Below are positions 18,044 to 26,040 of a DNA stretch of 32,696 bases, one piece after another. Source of the stretch: REDI01 sp038123735 (GTDB taxonomy: Bacteria; Myxococcota_A; UBA796; GCA-2862545); contig JAYPAP010000028.1 in assembly GCA_038123735.1 (NCBI GenBank), forward strand, positions 1 through 32,696, read 5' to 3'. The first letter of the stretch is position 1, and each line of letters begins with the position of its first letter. The notes beneath the pieces are model-generated. The model was given only the letters and a program-made list of their open reading frames with translations. It did no database searches and was not told where the DNA came from. The position numbers and the translations under genes were made by a program.

Positions 18044-19842
18044 TGAAACCGTTCGGCTTGAACTCCGCACTCGACCTTCCTCTGCGCTTCCGTCACCCGT
18101 ACCTTATCAGAGTAGTCTACACCACCGATTGTTGCCGTCACGATGCATGTGCCGGGATTGAATCCCCGAACGTAAATATAACTTCTCCCCTGGCCTTTAG
18201 CCGGCGAGCTCAGCCCCGGACACCGCACCGAAAACGTTGAGGCCCCGCGCACGGTGACATGCGCGCGCGCAATCACCGCATCACTCTCCGCCACGAGGGT
18301 GACGGGCTGGGTCTCAGGCGTCCGCTTCTGTTCCTTCACGATAGGCTTTGGTGGGACCTTCGCGATGGGCTTCTTATCCACCTCTTCCGATTTGGGTCGT
18401 TGCTTGGTTTCGATGTTTTCGGACTCTTTCGGTGTGGATTCNNNNNNNNNNACAAGCTCGGCTGAGCTGGTAACAGCAGCTTCCGCGCCCTTCGAAGCTC
18501 CAGAAATTTCAACGCCGGGCCCTTCCTTCGCAACCTGGGTCAACGAGTCATCAGCCGGCCTTGATTTCAGCTCCAATATTCCGCCAAGCCAAAGGCCAAT
18601 AATGAGCGCGCCGACGACCATACCAACGACCGCTACGACCCTGGTCCACCCCGATACGGCCGGGGGAGCATCTGGCTCCACGTGCTCCACCGTCCCATCA
18701 GAAGGCGCTTCATCAGGCTCATCGTCGTTCGGGAACACAAACGTCCCGCCATCGATAGGCGCAGGCGTAGCGGTCCCAGTGGCCCAGTTCAGTGAACCAG
18801 AGCCTCCGGTATTGATGTCAGACTGGTCAGAACTGTTGGCCCCCATCTCGGTGAGAGCACCGGTAACGTCTTCACCCTTTTCGCCCAAAACATCGGGAAT
18901 GGTGGGGACTACGCGCCGACAAAAATCAGAGAGGAGCTCTCCATCAAGCATTCGAGAGAGTCGCTCGAGTTCCCTGCCAAAGCCGTCGCATAGTGGACGG
19001 TCCGCCGGAGCCCAAGCCAAACCACGAGCCAAGAGTTCAACCGTGTTGTCGATGACCATACGTGGTCCGACCAGCTTTTCCCTGATCGCCGCAATCTTTT
19101 CTGCGACGAAGGCCTCGTGCTCACCCTTCAAAACCGGAGTGCGACCGATTGGTTCAAGCAACAATAGCTCGGCAACGGTAGCCGCGGTCGCGTACACATC
19201 ACCCTCGGGACCTTCATGGGTGCGAAGAATCCTCTCCGGCGCCATATAGCGCTCTGTACCCAGCCAACCGTCACCTCGGGTCTCGGCTTCCCGAGCGGCG
19301 AGGCTCCCTTGCGCCACGCCAAAGTCAAGAACCCGAACGTCGCCGTCTTTCGTCATGCGCACATTGGATGGCTTGATGTCGCGATGGAGTACACGCATCG
19401 GCACCCCAGCATCGTTGGGCGTATGATACGCGGCGTCCAATGCACGACATATCGCAGCACCTATCTCGAGTGCTGCCACGCTCGGGATCTCCTGCTGAGT
19501 CTGCACGAGCCCACGCCGGACCTGGTCCAAGTCCGCCCCTTCCACGTATTCCATCACGACAGCCCAACGGTCTCCGAGCTGCACAAGGTCCAACACGGAC
19601 ACAATGTTTCGGTGCGAGAGCCGCGCCAAAAATCGAGCCTCATCTCGCATTCGACGGGCAGCCTGAGAGCTTGTTAAGCCGCCTCCTTTGAGAACTTTCA
19701 ATGCAACAGGTCTCTTGAAACCTGCCCCGGAGTCCTGCTCCGCTAAATACACCTCACCAAATGCACCAGCCCCTATCCGCTTTTTCAGCCTGAATATACG
19801 CCCAGAGCGACGCCCGGACTCGCCAGCGGTAGGTGCTGTCAA
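18022..19842 (-). CDS. Transmembrane Ser/Thr protein kinase (PknB-type), interrupted by an assembly gap
   Basis: About 606 residues, with a ten-N gap in the linker. Kinase motifs are intact: glycine loop GAGAFGEVYLAE, Lys49 in VALKVLK, HRDIKPSN (153-160), DFG (173-175) and GTERYMAPE. A Ser/Thr/Asp-rich region (about 325-395) leads to one membrane helix (about 400-422). Beyond it lie a Lys/Glu/Pro-rich stalk and a small Cys-containing beta domain (HVTVRGASTFSVRCPG, then GFNPGTCIVTATIGG) that may sense envelope signals. It should phosphorylate Ser/Thr in the cytoplasm. TTG 19842 is the start: it overlaps the upstream TGA as TTGA and has GGAG five bases before. Both sides of the gap are in one frame, so the true gap length is congruent to 10 modulo 3. 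Confidence 0.93.
   Translation of the reverse strand: MTAPTAGESGRRSGRIFRLKKRIGAGAFGEVYLAEQDSGAGFKRPVALKVLKGGGLTSSQAARRMRDEARFLARLSHRNIVSVLDLVQLGDRWAVVMEYVEGADLDQVRRGLVQTQQEIPSVAALEIGAAICRALDAAYHTPNDAGVPMRVLHRDIKPSNVRMTKDGDVRVLDFGVAQGSLAAREAETRGDGWLGTERYMAPERILRTHEGPEGDVYATAATVAELLLLEPIGRTPVLKGEHEAFVAEKIAAIREKLVGPRMVIDNTVELLARGLAWAPADRPLCDGFGRELERLSRMLDGELLSDFCRRVVPTIPDVLGEKGEDVTGALTEMGANSSDQSDINTGGSGSLNWATGTATPAPIDGGTFVFPNDDEPDEAPSDGTVEHVEPDAPPAVSGWTRVVAVVGMVVGALIIGLWLGGILELKSRPADDSLTQVAKEGPGVEISGASKGAEAAVTSSAELXXXXESTPKESENIETKQRPKSEEVDKKPIAKVPPKPIVKEQKRTPETQPVTLVAESDAVIARAHVTVRGASTFSVRCPGLSSPAKGQGRSYIYVRGFNPGTCIVTATIGGVDYSDKVRVTEAQRKVECGVQAERFQCVASAG
18442..18451. other. Assembly gap (ten N) inside the kinase gene
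   Basis: Ten consecutive N lie between the membrane-proximal segment and the Lys/Pro-rich stalk of the kinase. A uniform ten-N run, repeated at 26965, is the usual placeholder for a scaffold gap of unknown length. Confidence 0.95.
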
Positions 19843-20291
19843 TCGAGCTCCTGAGGCTTCAATTCGATGGCATCACGGGCCTCGACACCGTCTACTTCCA
19901 CGACGGAGTGATCATGCCTCGCCAACATGACGCCCAGCGTCAAAATGCTTCCAGGCCTGACCGCGCAGGCTTCGTCGCCCTCTTCCACCGCTATCTCGGC
20001 CACCAAGCTGCCGTCGGTAATTGAGGCAAGTTTCTCCATGCCGCACATCACGTGCCAGTGGCCTTCCTGCGCAGATAATTCCGCTTCAGCATCGGGAGCC
20101 ACTAAGCTAAAATTGTCGACATCGACTACGATCGTGAGCGGCCAACTCAAGTTGCCTTCCGCATCCTCAACGGCCTCTACCTCGGACAAATCTGCGGGAA
20201 ATACGACCTCGATGCTAGGCGAGAGATGCCCCATCGGCGGCACGCCGCACCCGCTGAGTAAACCTGCGGTAGCCATAACAATCGTACGCAT
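19839..20291 (-). CDS. Lipoprotein with a GHWHV motif, upstream of the kinase
   Basis: The product is 150 residues. ATG 20291 begins a good lipoprotein signal (MRTIVMATAGLLSGC, lipid Cys15); a longer frame from 20342 would bury it. The mature part is an acidic beta-sandwich-like protein: IEVVFPADLSEVEAVED, then LTIVVDVDNFSLVAPD, then QEGHWHVMCGMEKLASI and a C-terminal ILTLGVMLARHDHSVVE. The alternating His and Trp in GHWHV and the later HDH could bind metal, but this is only suggestive. It shares a TTGA stop/start overlap with the kinase and is probably located on the periplasmic side, where the kinase's external domain lies. Confidence 0.78.
   Translation of the reverse strand: MRTIVMATAGLLSGCGVPPMGHLSPSIEVVFPADLSEVEAVEDAEGNLSWPLTIVVDVDNFSLVAPDAEAELSAQEGHWHVMCGMEKLASITDGSLVAEIAVEEGDEACAVRPGSILTLGVMLARHDHSVVEVDGVEARDAIELKPQELD
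19848..19851 (-). promoter_or_regulatory. Ribosome binding site supporting the TTG start of the kinase
   Basis: GGAG on the minus strand lies five bases before TTG 19842 and within the final codons of the upstream lipoprotein gene, which ends in the TGA that overlaps the TTG. Confidence 0.6.
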
Positions 20292-20338
20292 CCGAACCCC
20301 CGTTGTTCGATTCTGCCAGTGCTCCATCTGGCAACGCA

Positions 20339-20785
20339 TCACTCATCTCGCTCCGTGCACAGATAATCATCGCAACTTGCATGACACCCTGCACACGTCG
20401 CCCCAAGATAGCACGATGTGCAAGCCAAGTCTGCATCGGTTGAGTGCCACGCCCACCCACCGTCTTCTTCTGAAGCCTCAGCAAGCTTCACCATCACCGT
20501 AAAACCCGTTGGTGATGCGCAATCTTCGTCGGCATACTGGCCTTTGAGTACCACAACGCCGGCATCATACGTTCCGCGCTCTCCCACTGGACGCTCCCAG
20601 TTCGCAATACCATTCGGGCTAATCCACGTGCGAACATATTCCGCAGACGGGTGAACACTGGGGCCACATTCGCGTACCTCGGTGTAGGTGCTCTCGAAAT
20701 CGCTGGGTATCTGCGGCCCGTCACCAGATTCGATGTCGGGCTTACACCCCATGACCAGAAGCGCCACGCTTATCAGTCGAATCAT
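20339..20785 (-). CDS. Cytochrome P460-like lipoprotein with a CxxCH heme site
   Basis: The product is 148 residues from an ATG with GGGAGA upstream. The signal ends at VMGC (lipid Cys14). The body has the P460 pattern YVRTWISPNGIANW, then GTYDAGVVVLKGQYADEDC, then GFTVMVKLAEAS and GWAWHSTDADLACTSC. Near the C-terminus is a heme-attachment motif CAGCH (131-135). Nine Cys in total, including CTSC (122-125), leave several for disulfides. Known P460 proteins oxidise hydroxylamine or detoxify NO through a Lys-crosslinked heme. Lys81 is a possible counterpart, but that needs alignment. It lies in the kinase operon between a DUF2254 membrane protein and a lipoprotein. Confidence 0.72.
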   Translation of the reverse strand: MIRLISVALLVMGCKPDIESGDGPQIPSDFESTYTEVRECGPSVHPSAEYVRTWISPNGIANWERPVGERGTYDAGVVVLKGQYADEDCASPTGFTVMVKLAEASEEDGGWAWHSTDADLACTSCYLGATCAGCHASCDDYLCTERDE

Positions 20786-20818
20786 CTTCTTCTCCCGGAC
20801 GTCAGTGCCTTGCGGCTG

Positions 20819-22363
20819 CTACTCTTCATCCACCCTAAACCAGCCGAAAAACACATCCAACTGGTCGATTTGCTCCATGGGCATCCAATCGAAATCGACC
20901 CCTCGGTCATTCACTTCCCAAAATTCCTGTTCTCGATCTTCGCTCAACTCATCCCAGATCGACTGAATGCGCTCTCTCTTCTCGTCCTTCATGTCGTCGA
21001 ATATGCGACGCGCAAAACTGTGACCACTATTTGCCAGGTAAAACGTGGCCAGCTTCACTTGCGCCTTGCGAACCCCACGAAGACTAGCCTCTTGTTCATC
21101 TCCACCATCTGGCTCTCTGTCTAGGCTGAGGAACAGCTCCAACAGCTCCACATGTGATGGCGCCTTTCGCACAAACGCGGTCTCCAGAAGCGCACAACAA
21201 TCATACGCCGCCGTCTCGAGGATAAATGGTAATGAACGTTGAAAACCCAGTTGCCCATAGAGCCTCGTTCTCGACACCATTCGTGGGATCTCACCCTCAA
21301 AGCGACTGCCGAATAATGACTGGGCCAACGTGCGGTACTCATTGAACACATTATAGGTCGAACGTACATTTCTAAGATTGATCGACTCGCGAAAATACGT
21401 ATGCAGGAACCTTCGGCACACCACGAACACATCGAAGGAATTCGAGTCCACCGCCAAGCCCGCCAGCCGACGTGTGTGGATGGCAACGATATGCGCAATA
21501 TCCTGTAAATCTACCACTGACGCCGAGTATGCCCGGAGATACTGGCGGAGTACCTTCACCTCTACCCACGTCTTCCGCGCCGCCAGCCGGTCGATGATCG
21601 ACTGATGAAAGCTCACGAAGTCCTGGTCTTGAATCGCAAAGTCCCGCGTATTGAACCACGCTGCCGGCATCTGGTCCCTGGTCAAGGCAGACACCCGGCC
21701 AATTTCCAACAACGCGTTCAGCGTCGCGATCGCGATCGCTTTATCGTCCGAATGAATGCTATTGAGCAGAATATCCCCAAGTTGCTCGACCCCATTTCGG
21801 AGCTCTGCTCGACCTCGCCGAATGTGCCGCTCATTCCGTGAGGCAAGCTTGAGACCCCGCAATGCTCGAACCTGAATCCGATAGATGACCCGCTCGGGCG
21901 TCAGGAAGTCGAAGACGTACAGTAGGTAAGGCAGTAAGGAGATAATTGCGAAGCCCATCGCCAATACCGCCACCTGAACCATCGGCGCTGGATAGTTCGG
22001 ACCGTGCAAGCTCATGGATGTGCCCACCACGAGCACCGCGGTGATCGCATAGAAACTCAGCACGGTCACGTTGATCGGATCGCGAACGAACAACTCCGTG
22101 ATCCTCGGGGTGTACCTGTTCGCTGCGAGCTCAACGATAATGGCAACCACCGTGATCGCGATGCCGAGCACCGCGACGGTGACCTCCGCGAAGCCTGAGA
22201 GTACATCCGCCCCGTCCGGGCTTCCGAACAGGGTCAGGGGATCTTGTCCGGGTGCAGACCACCACCACAGCCCTGTGTACGCGAGCACGGTCAACAAGAC
22301 GAGCACCGCCGTCATCAGAGCGGCCGAGACAGTCGGTCGGGCAGGAGGAGAGGTATTGGCCAT
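20819..22363 (-). CDS. DUF2254 family membrane protein
   Basis: The product is 514 residues. ATG 22363 has no obvious ribosome site. Four membrane helices lie in the first 155 residues, at about 13-36, 57-82, 100-118 and 128-150. The second is followed by the family hallmark LAANRYTPRITELFVRDPIN. The remaining 350 residues are a soluble helical domain, probably cytoplasmic, with an acidic C-terminal tail (WEVNDRGVDFDW, then FFGWFRVDEE). DUF2254 proteins (PF10011) are widespread but functionally uncharacterised. It sits in the middle of the kinase operon, 33 bases ahead of the P460-like gene, and could be a membrane scaffold or transporter-like component; that is a guess from position. Confidence 0.87.
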   Translation of the reverse strand: MANTSPPARPTVSAALMTAVLVLLTVLAYTGLWWWSAPGQDPLTLFGSPDGADVLSGFAEVTVAVLGIAITVVAIIVELAANRYTPRITELFVRDPINVTVLSFYAITAVLVVGTSMSLHGPNYPAPMVQVAVLAMGFAIISLLPYLLYVFDFLTPERVIYRIQVRALRGLKLASRNERHIRRGRAELRNGVEQLGDILLNSIHSDDKAIAIATLNALLEIGRVSALTRDQMPAAWFNTRDFAIQDQDFVSFHQSIIDRLAARKTWVEVKVLRQYLRAYSASVVDLQDIAHIVAIHTRRLAGLAVDSNSFDVFVVCRRFLHTYFRESINLRNVRSTYNVFNEYRTLAQSLFGSRFEGEIPRMVSRTRLYGQLGFQRSLPFILETAAYDCCALLETAFVRKAPSHVELLELFLSLDREPDGGDEQEASLRGVRKAQVKLATFYLANSGHSFARRIFDDMKDEKRERIQSIWDELSEDREQEFWEVNDRGVDFDWMPMEQIDQLDVFFGWFRVDEE

Positions 22364-22407
22364 GCCGAATACTACACGCTGCAGAACACGCTGCGTAGAC
22401 GACGCCG

Positions 22408-22848
22408 TTAATCCGGCGAGCCGTCCGGCAAGGACGAGAGCCTCACGTAGACTCGCGGCTCCTCCTCGTCCGGGTAGAGCAAGAGAAGCTCGACCTCGGT
22501 GAACCGGTCAACCTCAAGAAACATACTTGTATTTTCCTGAAGCAGCACGTCTGGGGCGCTCTCAGGATCGCCCACCAATGACCAGGATGGCGTGATCACG
22601 ACATCGCGCCCAAAGAGGTTCCATCGGCCACGAGCCATCTCCCGCGGCGAGGAGGTCAGCGAATATTCCCATCGCCGGAAGGCGGGTAAGACATCTTCGA
22701 GACCGGTCACATCGAGCTCGCGCGCGAACTCCCAGACCTGGTGCTCCCCGTCGTCGACGCGACCCCACAACCCCTGAACCTCTGAAAACTCAGGGCTCGG
22801 ACGACACCCGAGGGATACGAGGGCCAAGATGGCAATCACGCTCCTCAA
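22408..22848 (-). CDS. Lipoprotein of unknown function
   Basis: The product is 146 residues. TTG 22848 is the likely start: it overlaps the preceding TGA as TTGA and gives the signal MRSVIAILALVSLGC (lipid Cys15). A GTG three codons later lacks the basic N-terminus. The mature part is a small beta-rich, acidic protein with several Trp (GLWGRVDDGEHQVWEFAREL, then RRWEYSLTSSP and GRWNLFGRDVVITPSW), resembling a lipocalin-like or stress-response lipoprotein that compares ligand states. The family is not recognised. It is second in the seven-gene operon, after the barrel-like protein. Confidence 0.75.
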   Translation of the reverse strand: MRSVIAILALVSLGCRPSPEFSEVQGLWGRVDDGEHQVWEFARELDVTGLEDVLPAFRRWEYSLTSSPREMARGRWNLFGRDVVITPSWSLVGDPESAPDVLLQENTSMFLEVDRFTEVELLLLYPDEEEPRVYVRLSSLPDGSPD

Positions 22849-23435
22849 TAGCCGGCCCCGGAGCCGATCTGAATCGCAAAGCCTGGATTCGGCTTGCCTC
22901 CGATCAGCCTGAGCTTCGGTTCTGCGACCAGGAAGAACCGCCGCCCCACGCGGGTCCAGCCTTCCGACCAGCCGAAGCGCACTGCGGCAACCGGGGCGGG
23001 CGTGAAGGCGATGTCATTGGCTCGCGCTTGGTTGTCTTTGCCGTGCACCATCGCCGCCCCACCCACGGAGGCGCCGTAGGCAAACTTGCCGGAAATCCGG
23101 TCGTACCGGAATGTAGGCTCGAACGAAAACGAGTAGTACAGCGGCACTGGACCCTCGATGATCGCCGCCAGGCCGAGTCCGATCCGTGCATTTCCACGAG
23201 GGTGCCAGCCCCACGCAAAAAATCCGCCCAACGTCATGTATGGCGGAGTCTCTTCTCGCCAATAGGTGATGTCGGCAGCGCCGAGCTGCAATCCCACGTC
23301 GTAACTGTGCACCGGTGGAATGCGCTTCAGCTCCACTTCCGGAAGCTCCGAAACGACCTCTTGCGCATTCGCCACCAACGGCCCCATGGCCATGGCTGCG
23401 AGCATGATCAACTTACCGACTCGATGGTGTGGCAC
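22845..23435 (-). CDS. Predicted outer-membrane beta-barrel-like protein, first gene of the kinase operon
   Basis: The product is 196 residues. GTG 23435 was chosen because GGAGGA lies four bases upstream and because the signal peptide begins there (MPHHRVGKLIMLAAMAMG, cut after about ANA); a longer frame from 23540 has no such support. The mature part shows amphipathic beta-strands with aromatic ends and Gly turns: YDVGLQLGAADITYW, MTLGGFFAWGWHP, ARIGLGLAAII, LYYSFSFEPTFRYD, FAYGASVGGAAMV, and RRFFLVAEPKLRLIGG, finishing GSGAGY. This is consistent with a barrel of about eight strands. Its stop overlaps the TTG of the next lipoprotein gene. The operon promoter must lie between 23436 and 23588, shared with a divergent thioredoxin-like gene. 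Confidence 0.75.
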   Translation of the reverse strand: MPHHRVGKLIMLAAMAMGPLVANAQEVVSELPEVELKRIPPVHSYDVGLQLGAADITYWREETPPYMTLGGFFAWGWHPRGNARIGLGLAAIIEGPVPLYYSFSFEPTFRYDRISGKFAYGASVGGAAMVHGKDNQARANDIAFTPAPVAAVRFGWSEGWTRVGRRFFLVAEPKLRLIGGKPNPGFAIQIGSGAGY

Positions 23436-23439
23436 ATCG

Positions 23440-23445
23440 TCCTCC
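23440..23445 (-). promoter_or_regulatory. Ribosome binding site setting the GTG start of the barrel-like gene
   Basis: GGAGGA on the minus strand lies four bases before GTG 23435. It places translation initiation immediately before the signal peptide and argues against the longer reading from 23540. Confidence 0.75.
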
Positions 23446-23588
23446 GTCACGCGGCGGTATACCCGCTCAAACTCCACGCTGCTGACCCAGTGCGTCATTT
23501 CCTGTCGATGTTGCTGTTCAGCCCACGGATTCATGCGCAACCCGCCCGGAGGTGGTTATAGCCCCTCGGCCAAAAGGACGGAGGCGAC

Positions 23589-24353
23589 ATGAACCGCGTA
23601 TTTCTGGCGAGCATCCTGCTAAGTGCAGCCGCTTGCGATGACCCAGGGAACACCACAAAATTTGATCTGAACACATCCCACGAGCAGTTGCTCGCCCTTG
23701 AAAGCCGGATTGAAGCGCTAGAAAGCGCTCCTGCTGCAGCGGCTGGCCAGCCGAATCAAGCTCGGGAAAAGGAAGCCTTCGGGGTCTACCAACAAGTCCA
23801 ACAGGCCTTAGCCACGGATAACTTGGAGGGCGCCGCACAAGCGCTGGCCAAGCTTAAGACCTACACGGATATTCCTCCGGCGGTCAATGCAGCCCGCCAG
23901 TTGGAGATGCAGATCCAGCTCGTCAAAGACCAAAAGGCACTGATCGGAACCGAAGCACCTGCGCTCGCCGTTGACCAGTGGCTGGAGGGCTCCGCGTCGA
24001 TGGGCGATGCCAAGGTCAACGTGCTCGTCTTTTGGGAGGTTTGGTGTCCTCACTGTAAGCGCGAGGTTCCGGAGCTTGAGAAGCGATACCAGTCCTATAA
24101 GGCAAAGAATGCCTCACTCAACGTGATTGGGCTCACCCAACTGAGCCGCGACAAATCGGTGGAAGAGGTCAAAGGATTCCTGAGCGACAACAAGGTCACG
24201 TACCCGGTCGCTAAGGTCAATGCGGCCATTCCAGAGCACTACAAGGTTCAGGGTATCCCGGCCGCCGCCGTAGTCGTCGATGGCAAGATCACCTGGTCCG
24301 GCCACCCGAAAGACCTCACGGACGAGATGCTCGACGCATGGCTGAATGGCTAA
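23589..24353 (+). CDS. TlpA/ResA-like thioredoxin-fold lipoprotein
   Basis: The product is 254 residues from an ATG with GGAGG upstream. The signal ends at SAAAC (lipid Cys16). A short coiled-coil-like segment (HEQLLALESRIEALES, about 31-46) and a helical region (65-115) precede the thioredoxin domain. That domain has the active site WCPHC (152-156) and the cis-Pro loop GIPAAAVV (Pro224). The WCPHC pair suggests a periplasmic thiol-disulfide reductase of the TlpA/ResA type, working on extracytoplasmic Cys, for example in cytochrome c maturation. It is plausible for reducing Cys of the heme proteins encoded nearby, but there is no direct link. It is transcribed divergently from the kinase operon. 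Confidence 0.9.
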   Translation: MNRVFLASILLSAAACDDPGNTTKFDLNTSHEQLLALESRIEALESAPAAAAGQPNQAREKEAFGVYQQVQQALATDNLEGAAQALAKLKTYTDIPPAVNAARQLEMQIQLVKDQKALIGTEAPALAVDQWLEGSASMGDAKVNVLVFWEVWCPHCKREVPELEKRYQSYKAKNASLNVIGLTQLSRDKSVEEVKGFLSDNKVTYPVAKVNAAIPEHYKVQGIPAAAVVVDGKITWSGHPKDLTDEMLDAWLNG

Positions 24354-24363
24354 GCTGCCGGGA

Positions 24364-25029
24364 TTAGAGCCACTTCTGGGGTGGAGGCGCCAGTGTCTTC
24401 CGCCTCTCCCAGACCGGCTCTAGGACCGGAATCACCGCGCCGCTCATCACCCGTCCACCCGGAAGCGGCGACAAGCTCGGCTTCACATTCTTAGCCCCGG
24501 CGCGGATCTTTTTCCGAAGCTCACCCTCATCGAAAGGTGGCAGTACGTCGTCTGCGGCGGTGATGGAACCGGCCGTGTTGGCAAAGTCCACCCAGACGTC
24601 CTCGTAGGCGAGGAAGTCCCGATTGGCGACGTAGAAAAACACGAGCGCTCGGTCGCCATGCTTCTCCACACGCCCGATCAACCACTCAAAGCGCTCCCTT
24701 CGCGTACACAGGGCACTCGCTGTCCAAGTCGTCTCCGTCACGACTGGGACATCCCACACCGCGGGGTCGCATTCTTTCAGCGCCTTCGATGTGACGGGCA
24801 CCGACGGATCTGCAGGATTCCAGTCCGTCCAGTAGATGTCATAAAACCTGGAAAAATCCTTTGCATCTATCGAGAGCTTGTCTGCGCTTGGCGCGACTTT
24901 GGCCCCTACCGACGGCAGCCGCATCACGTAGCCATTGCCTCGGTAGACCTCCCCGACCGGACTACCGACCTGCCCACCGGACGTCCCGCAGAGGTTCATG
25001 GACAGGGTTACCGCGAATAACGTCTTCAT
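24364..25029 (-). CDS. Exported protein of unknown function
   Basis: The product is 221 residues from an ATG with GAGGAG five bases upstream. A short hydrophobic start (MKTLFAVTLSMNLCGTSGG) looks like a signal peptide, with a Cys at 14 that is not in a standard lipobox. The mature part is a mixed alpha/beta protein with many Trp and Asp (FYDIYWTDWNPADPSVP, then PAVWDVPVVTETTWTAS), three Cys, and a Pro-rich, basic C-terminus (WERRKTLAPPPQKWL). No domain is recognised. It ends ten bases from the end of the convergent thioredoxin-like gene. Confidence 0.7.
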   Translation of the reverse strand: MKTLFAVTLSMNLCGTSGGQVGSPVGEVYRGNGYVMRLPSVGAKVAPSADKLSIDAKDFSRFYDIYWTDWNPADPSVPVTSKALKECDPAVWDVPVVTETTWTASALCTRRERFEWLIGRVEKHGDRALVFFYVANRDFLAYEDVWVDFANTAGSITAADDVLPPFDEGELRKKIRAGAKNVKPSLSPLPGGRVMSGAVIPVLEPVWERRKTLAPPPQKWL

Positions 25030-25101
25030 TCGGCTCCTCGACTCCGGCGCACACTTCGCTTTCCACGCGCATCGGTTCCCATCGGTTAACCTCCTCGAAA
25101 C

Positions 25102-26040
25102 ATGTACCGAGAGTGGATTTTGAAGCCTTTAGTACACCAAGACCGTATCTCCCTCGCCACTGCCGACGGATTGATGGCGCAAGGCCGCGTGGGTGCCGCC
25201 CGCGGCGCGTATCAGACGCTGTTGGAAAAAGCCCAAGAGTCCGGAGACCGCGACCTTGAGTGCGCGTCGAGGGCTATGCTCGCCAGGTGCGCACTCCGCA
25301 GCCCCACCCCTGAAGCCGGACTGCGACACGCCGCTGAGCACCTCGCTATCGCGGATGGCCTTCTTCAAGGGGTAAGCATCAACGCCGGAATGCGGGCCCG
25401 TGGTAGTCAGGCCCGTCTCGCGATCGCGACCGCGATGGACATGACCGAGGCACAGCGCGAACTGGAGGGGTACCTCCTGTGGGCCCAGAGATCAGGCGAT
25501 CTCTCGGCACGACTCGATGCCCTTCATCTCCTCATCCAAAACTCGGCGTCTGAGGCTAAGATTACCTGGCTGGAAATGGCCCTCAACGAGACGAAAGAGG
25601 CGGAAGATGATGCCCAGTCCGCCGCGCTTGCGTTGATGCTCGGCAGTGAGCTTGAGGCCGCGGGCAACGTGTCGGAAGCCGAAGTAGCCTACATGCAGGC
25701 GCTCAATTTGCATGTCGACGGATCAGACCCTCGCGTCGCCGCCAGCGCAGCGTGGGCTCTTGGCGTTCTGAAAGGCCAAGCCGATGATGACCCCGGGAGC
25801 CGAGAACTGCTACAAAAGGCGATCGAGCTTGCCCGATCTTCGGAATCTACCAGAGATATCCTGGCCTTTGCGCTGGCCGATCTGAGCCGGTCCTTCCTGA
25901 CCGGTGGCGACGAGGTCGAAGCTCGACGCCTCCTGCTGGATAGTCTAGAGATTGGACGCGACGAAGGGCTCGAAGGGATTTGGCCTGAGCGGTGGCAAGC
26001 CCTGATCCGCTATGGTCGAGCGCTCGAACTCGACGTCTGA
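25102..26040 (+). CDS. Tetratricopeptide-repeat protein
   Basis: The product is 312 residues from ATG 25102; no ribosome site is visible just upstream. It is all-helical with TPR-type periodicity and Ala/Gly/Tyr at packing positions: GRVGAARGAYQTLLEKAQES, GLRHAAEHLAIADGLLQ, AQRELEGYLLWAQRSGD, GNVSEAEVAYMQALNL, SRELLQKAIELARSSE, GDEVEARRLLLDSLEIGR. About seven helical hairpins fit. It is cytoplasmic with no signal. TPR proteins act as protein-binding scaffolds, and the partner here is unknown. The last 31 bases overlap the C-terminal codons of the convergent ChaN-like gene. Confidence 0.8.
   Translation: MYREWILKPLVHQDRISLATADGLMAQGRVGAARGAYQTLLEKAQESGDRDLECASRAMLARCALRSPTPEAGLRHAAEHLAIADGLLQGVSINAGMRARGSQARLAIATAMDMTEAQRELEGYLLWAQRSGDLSARLDALHLLIQNSASEAKITWLEMALNETKEAEDDAQSAALALMLGSELEAAGNVSEAEVAYMQALNLHVDGSDPRVAASAAWALGVLKGQADDDPGSRELLQKAIELARSSESTRDILAFALADLSRSFLTGGDEVEARRLLLDSLEIGRDEGLEGIWPERWQALIRYGRALELDV

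Noticed and set aside
19216..19677. 153-codon plus-strand frame
   Set aside because: It is antisense to the kinase domain, whose motifs are intact.
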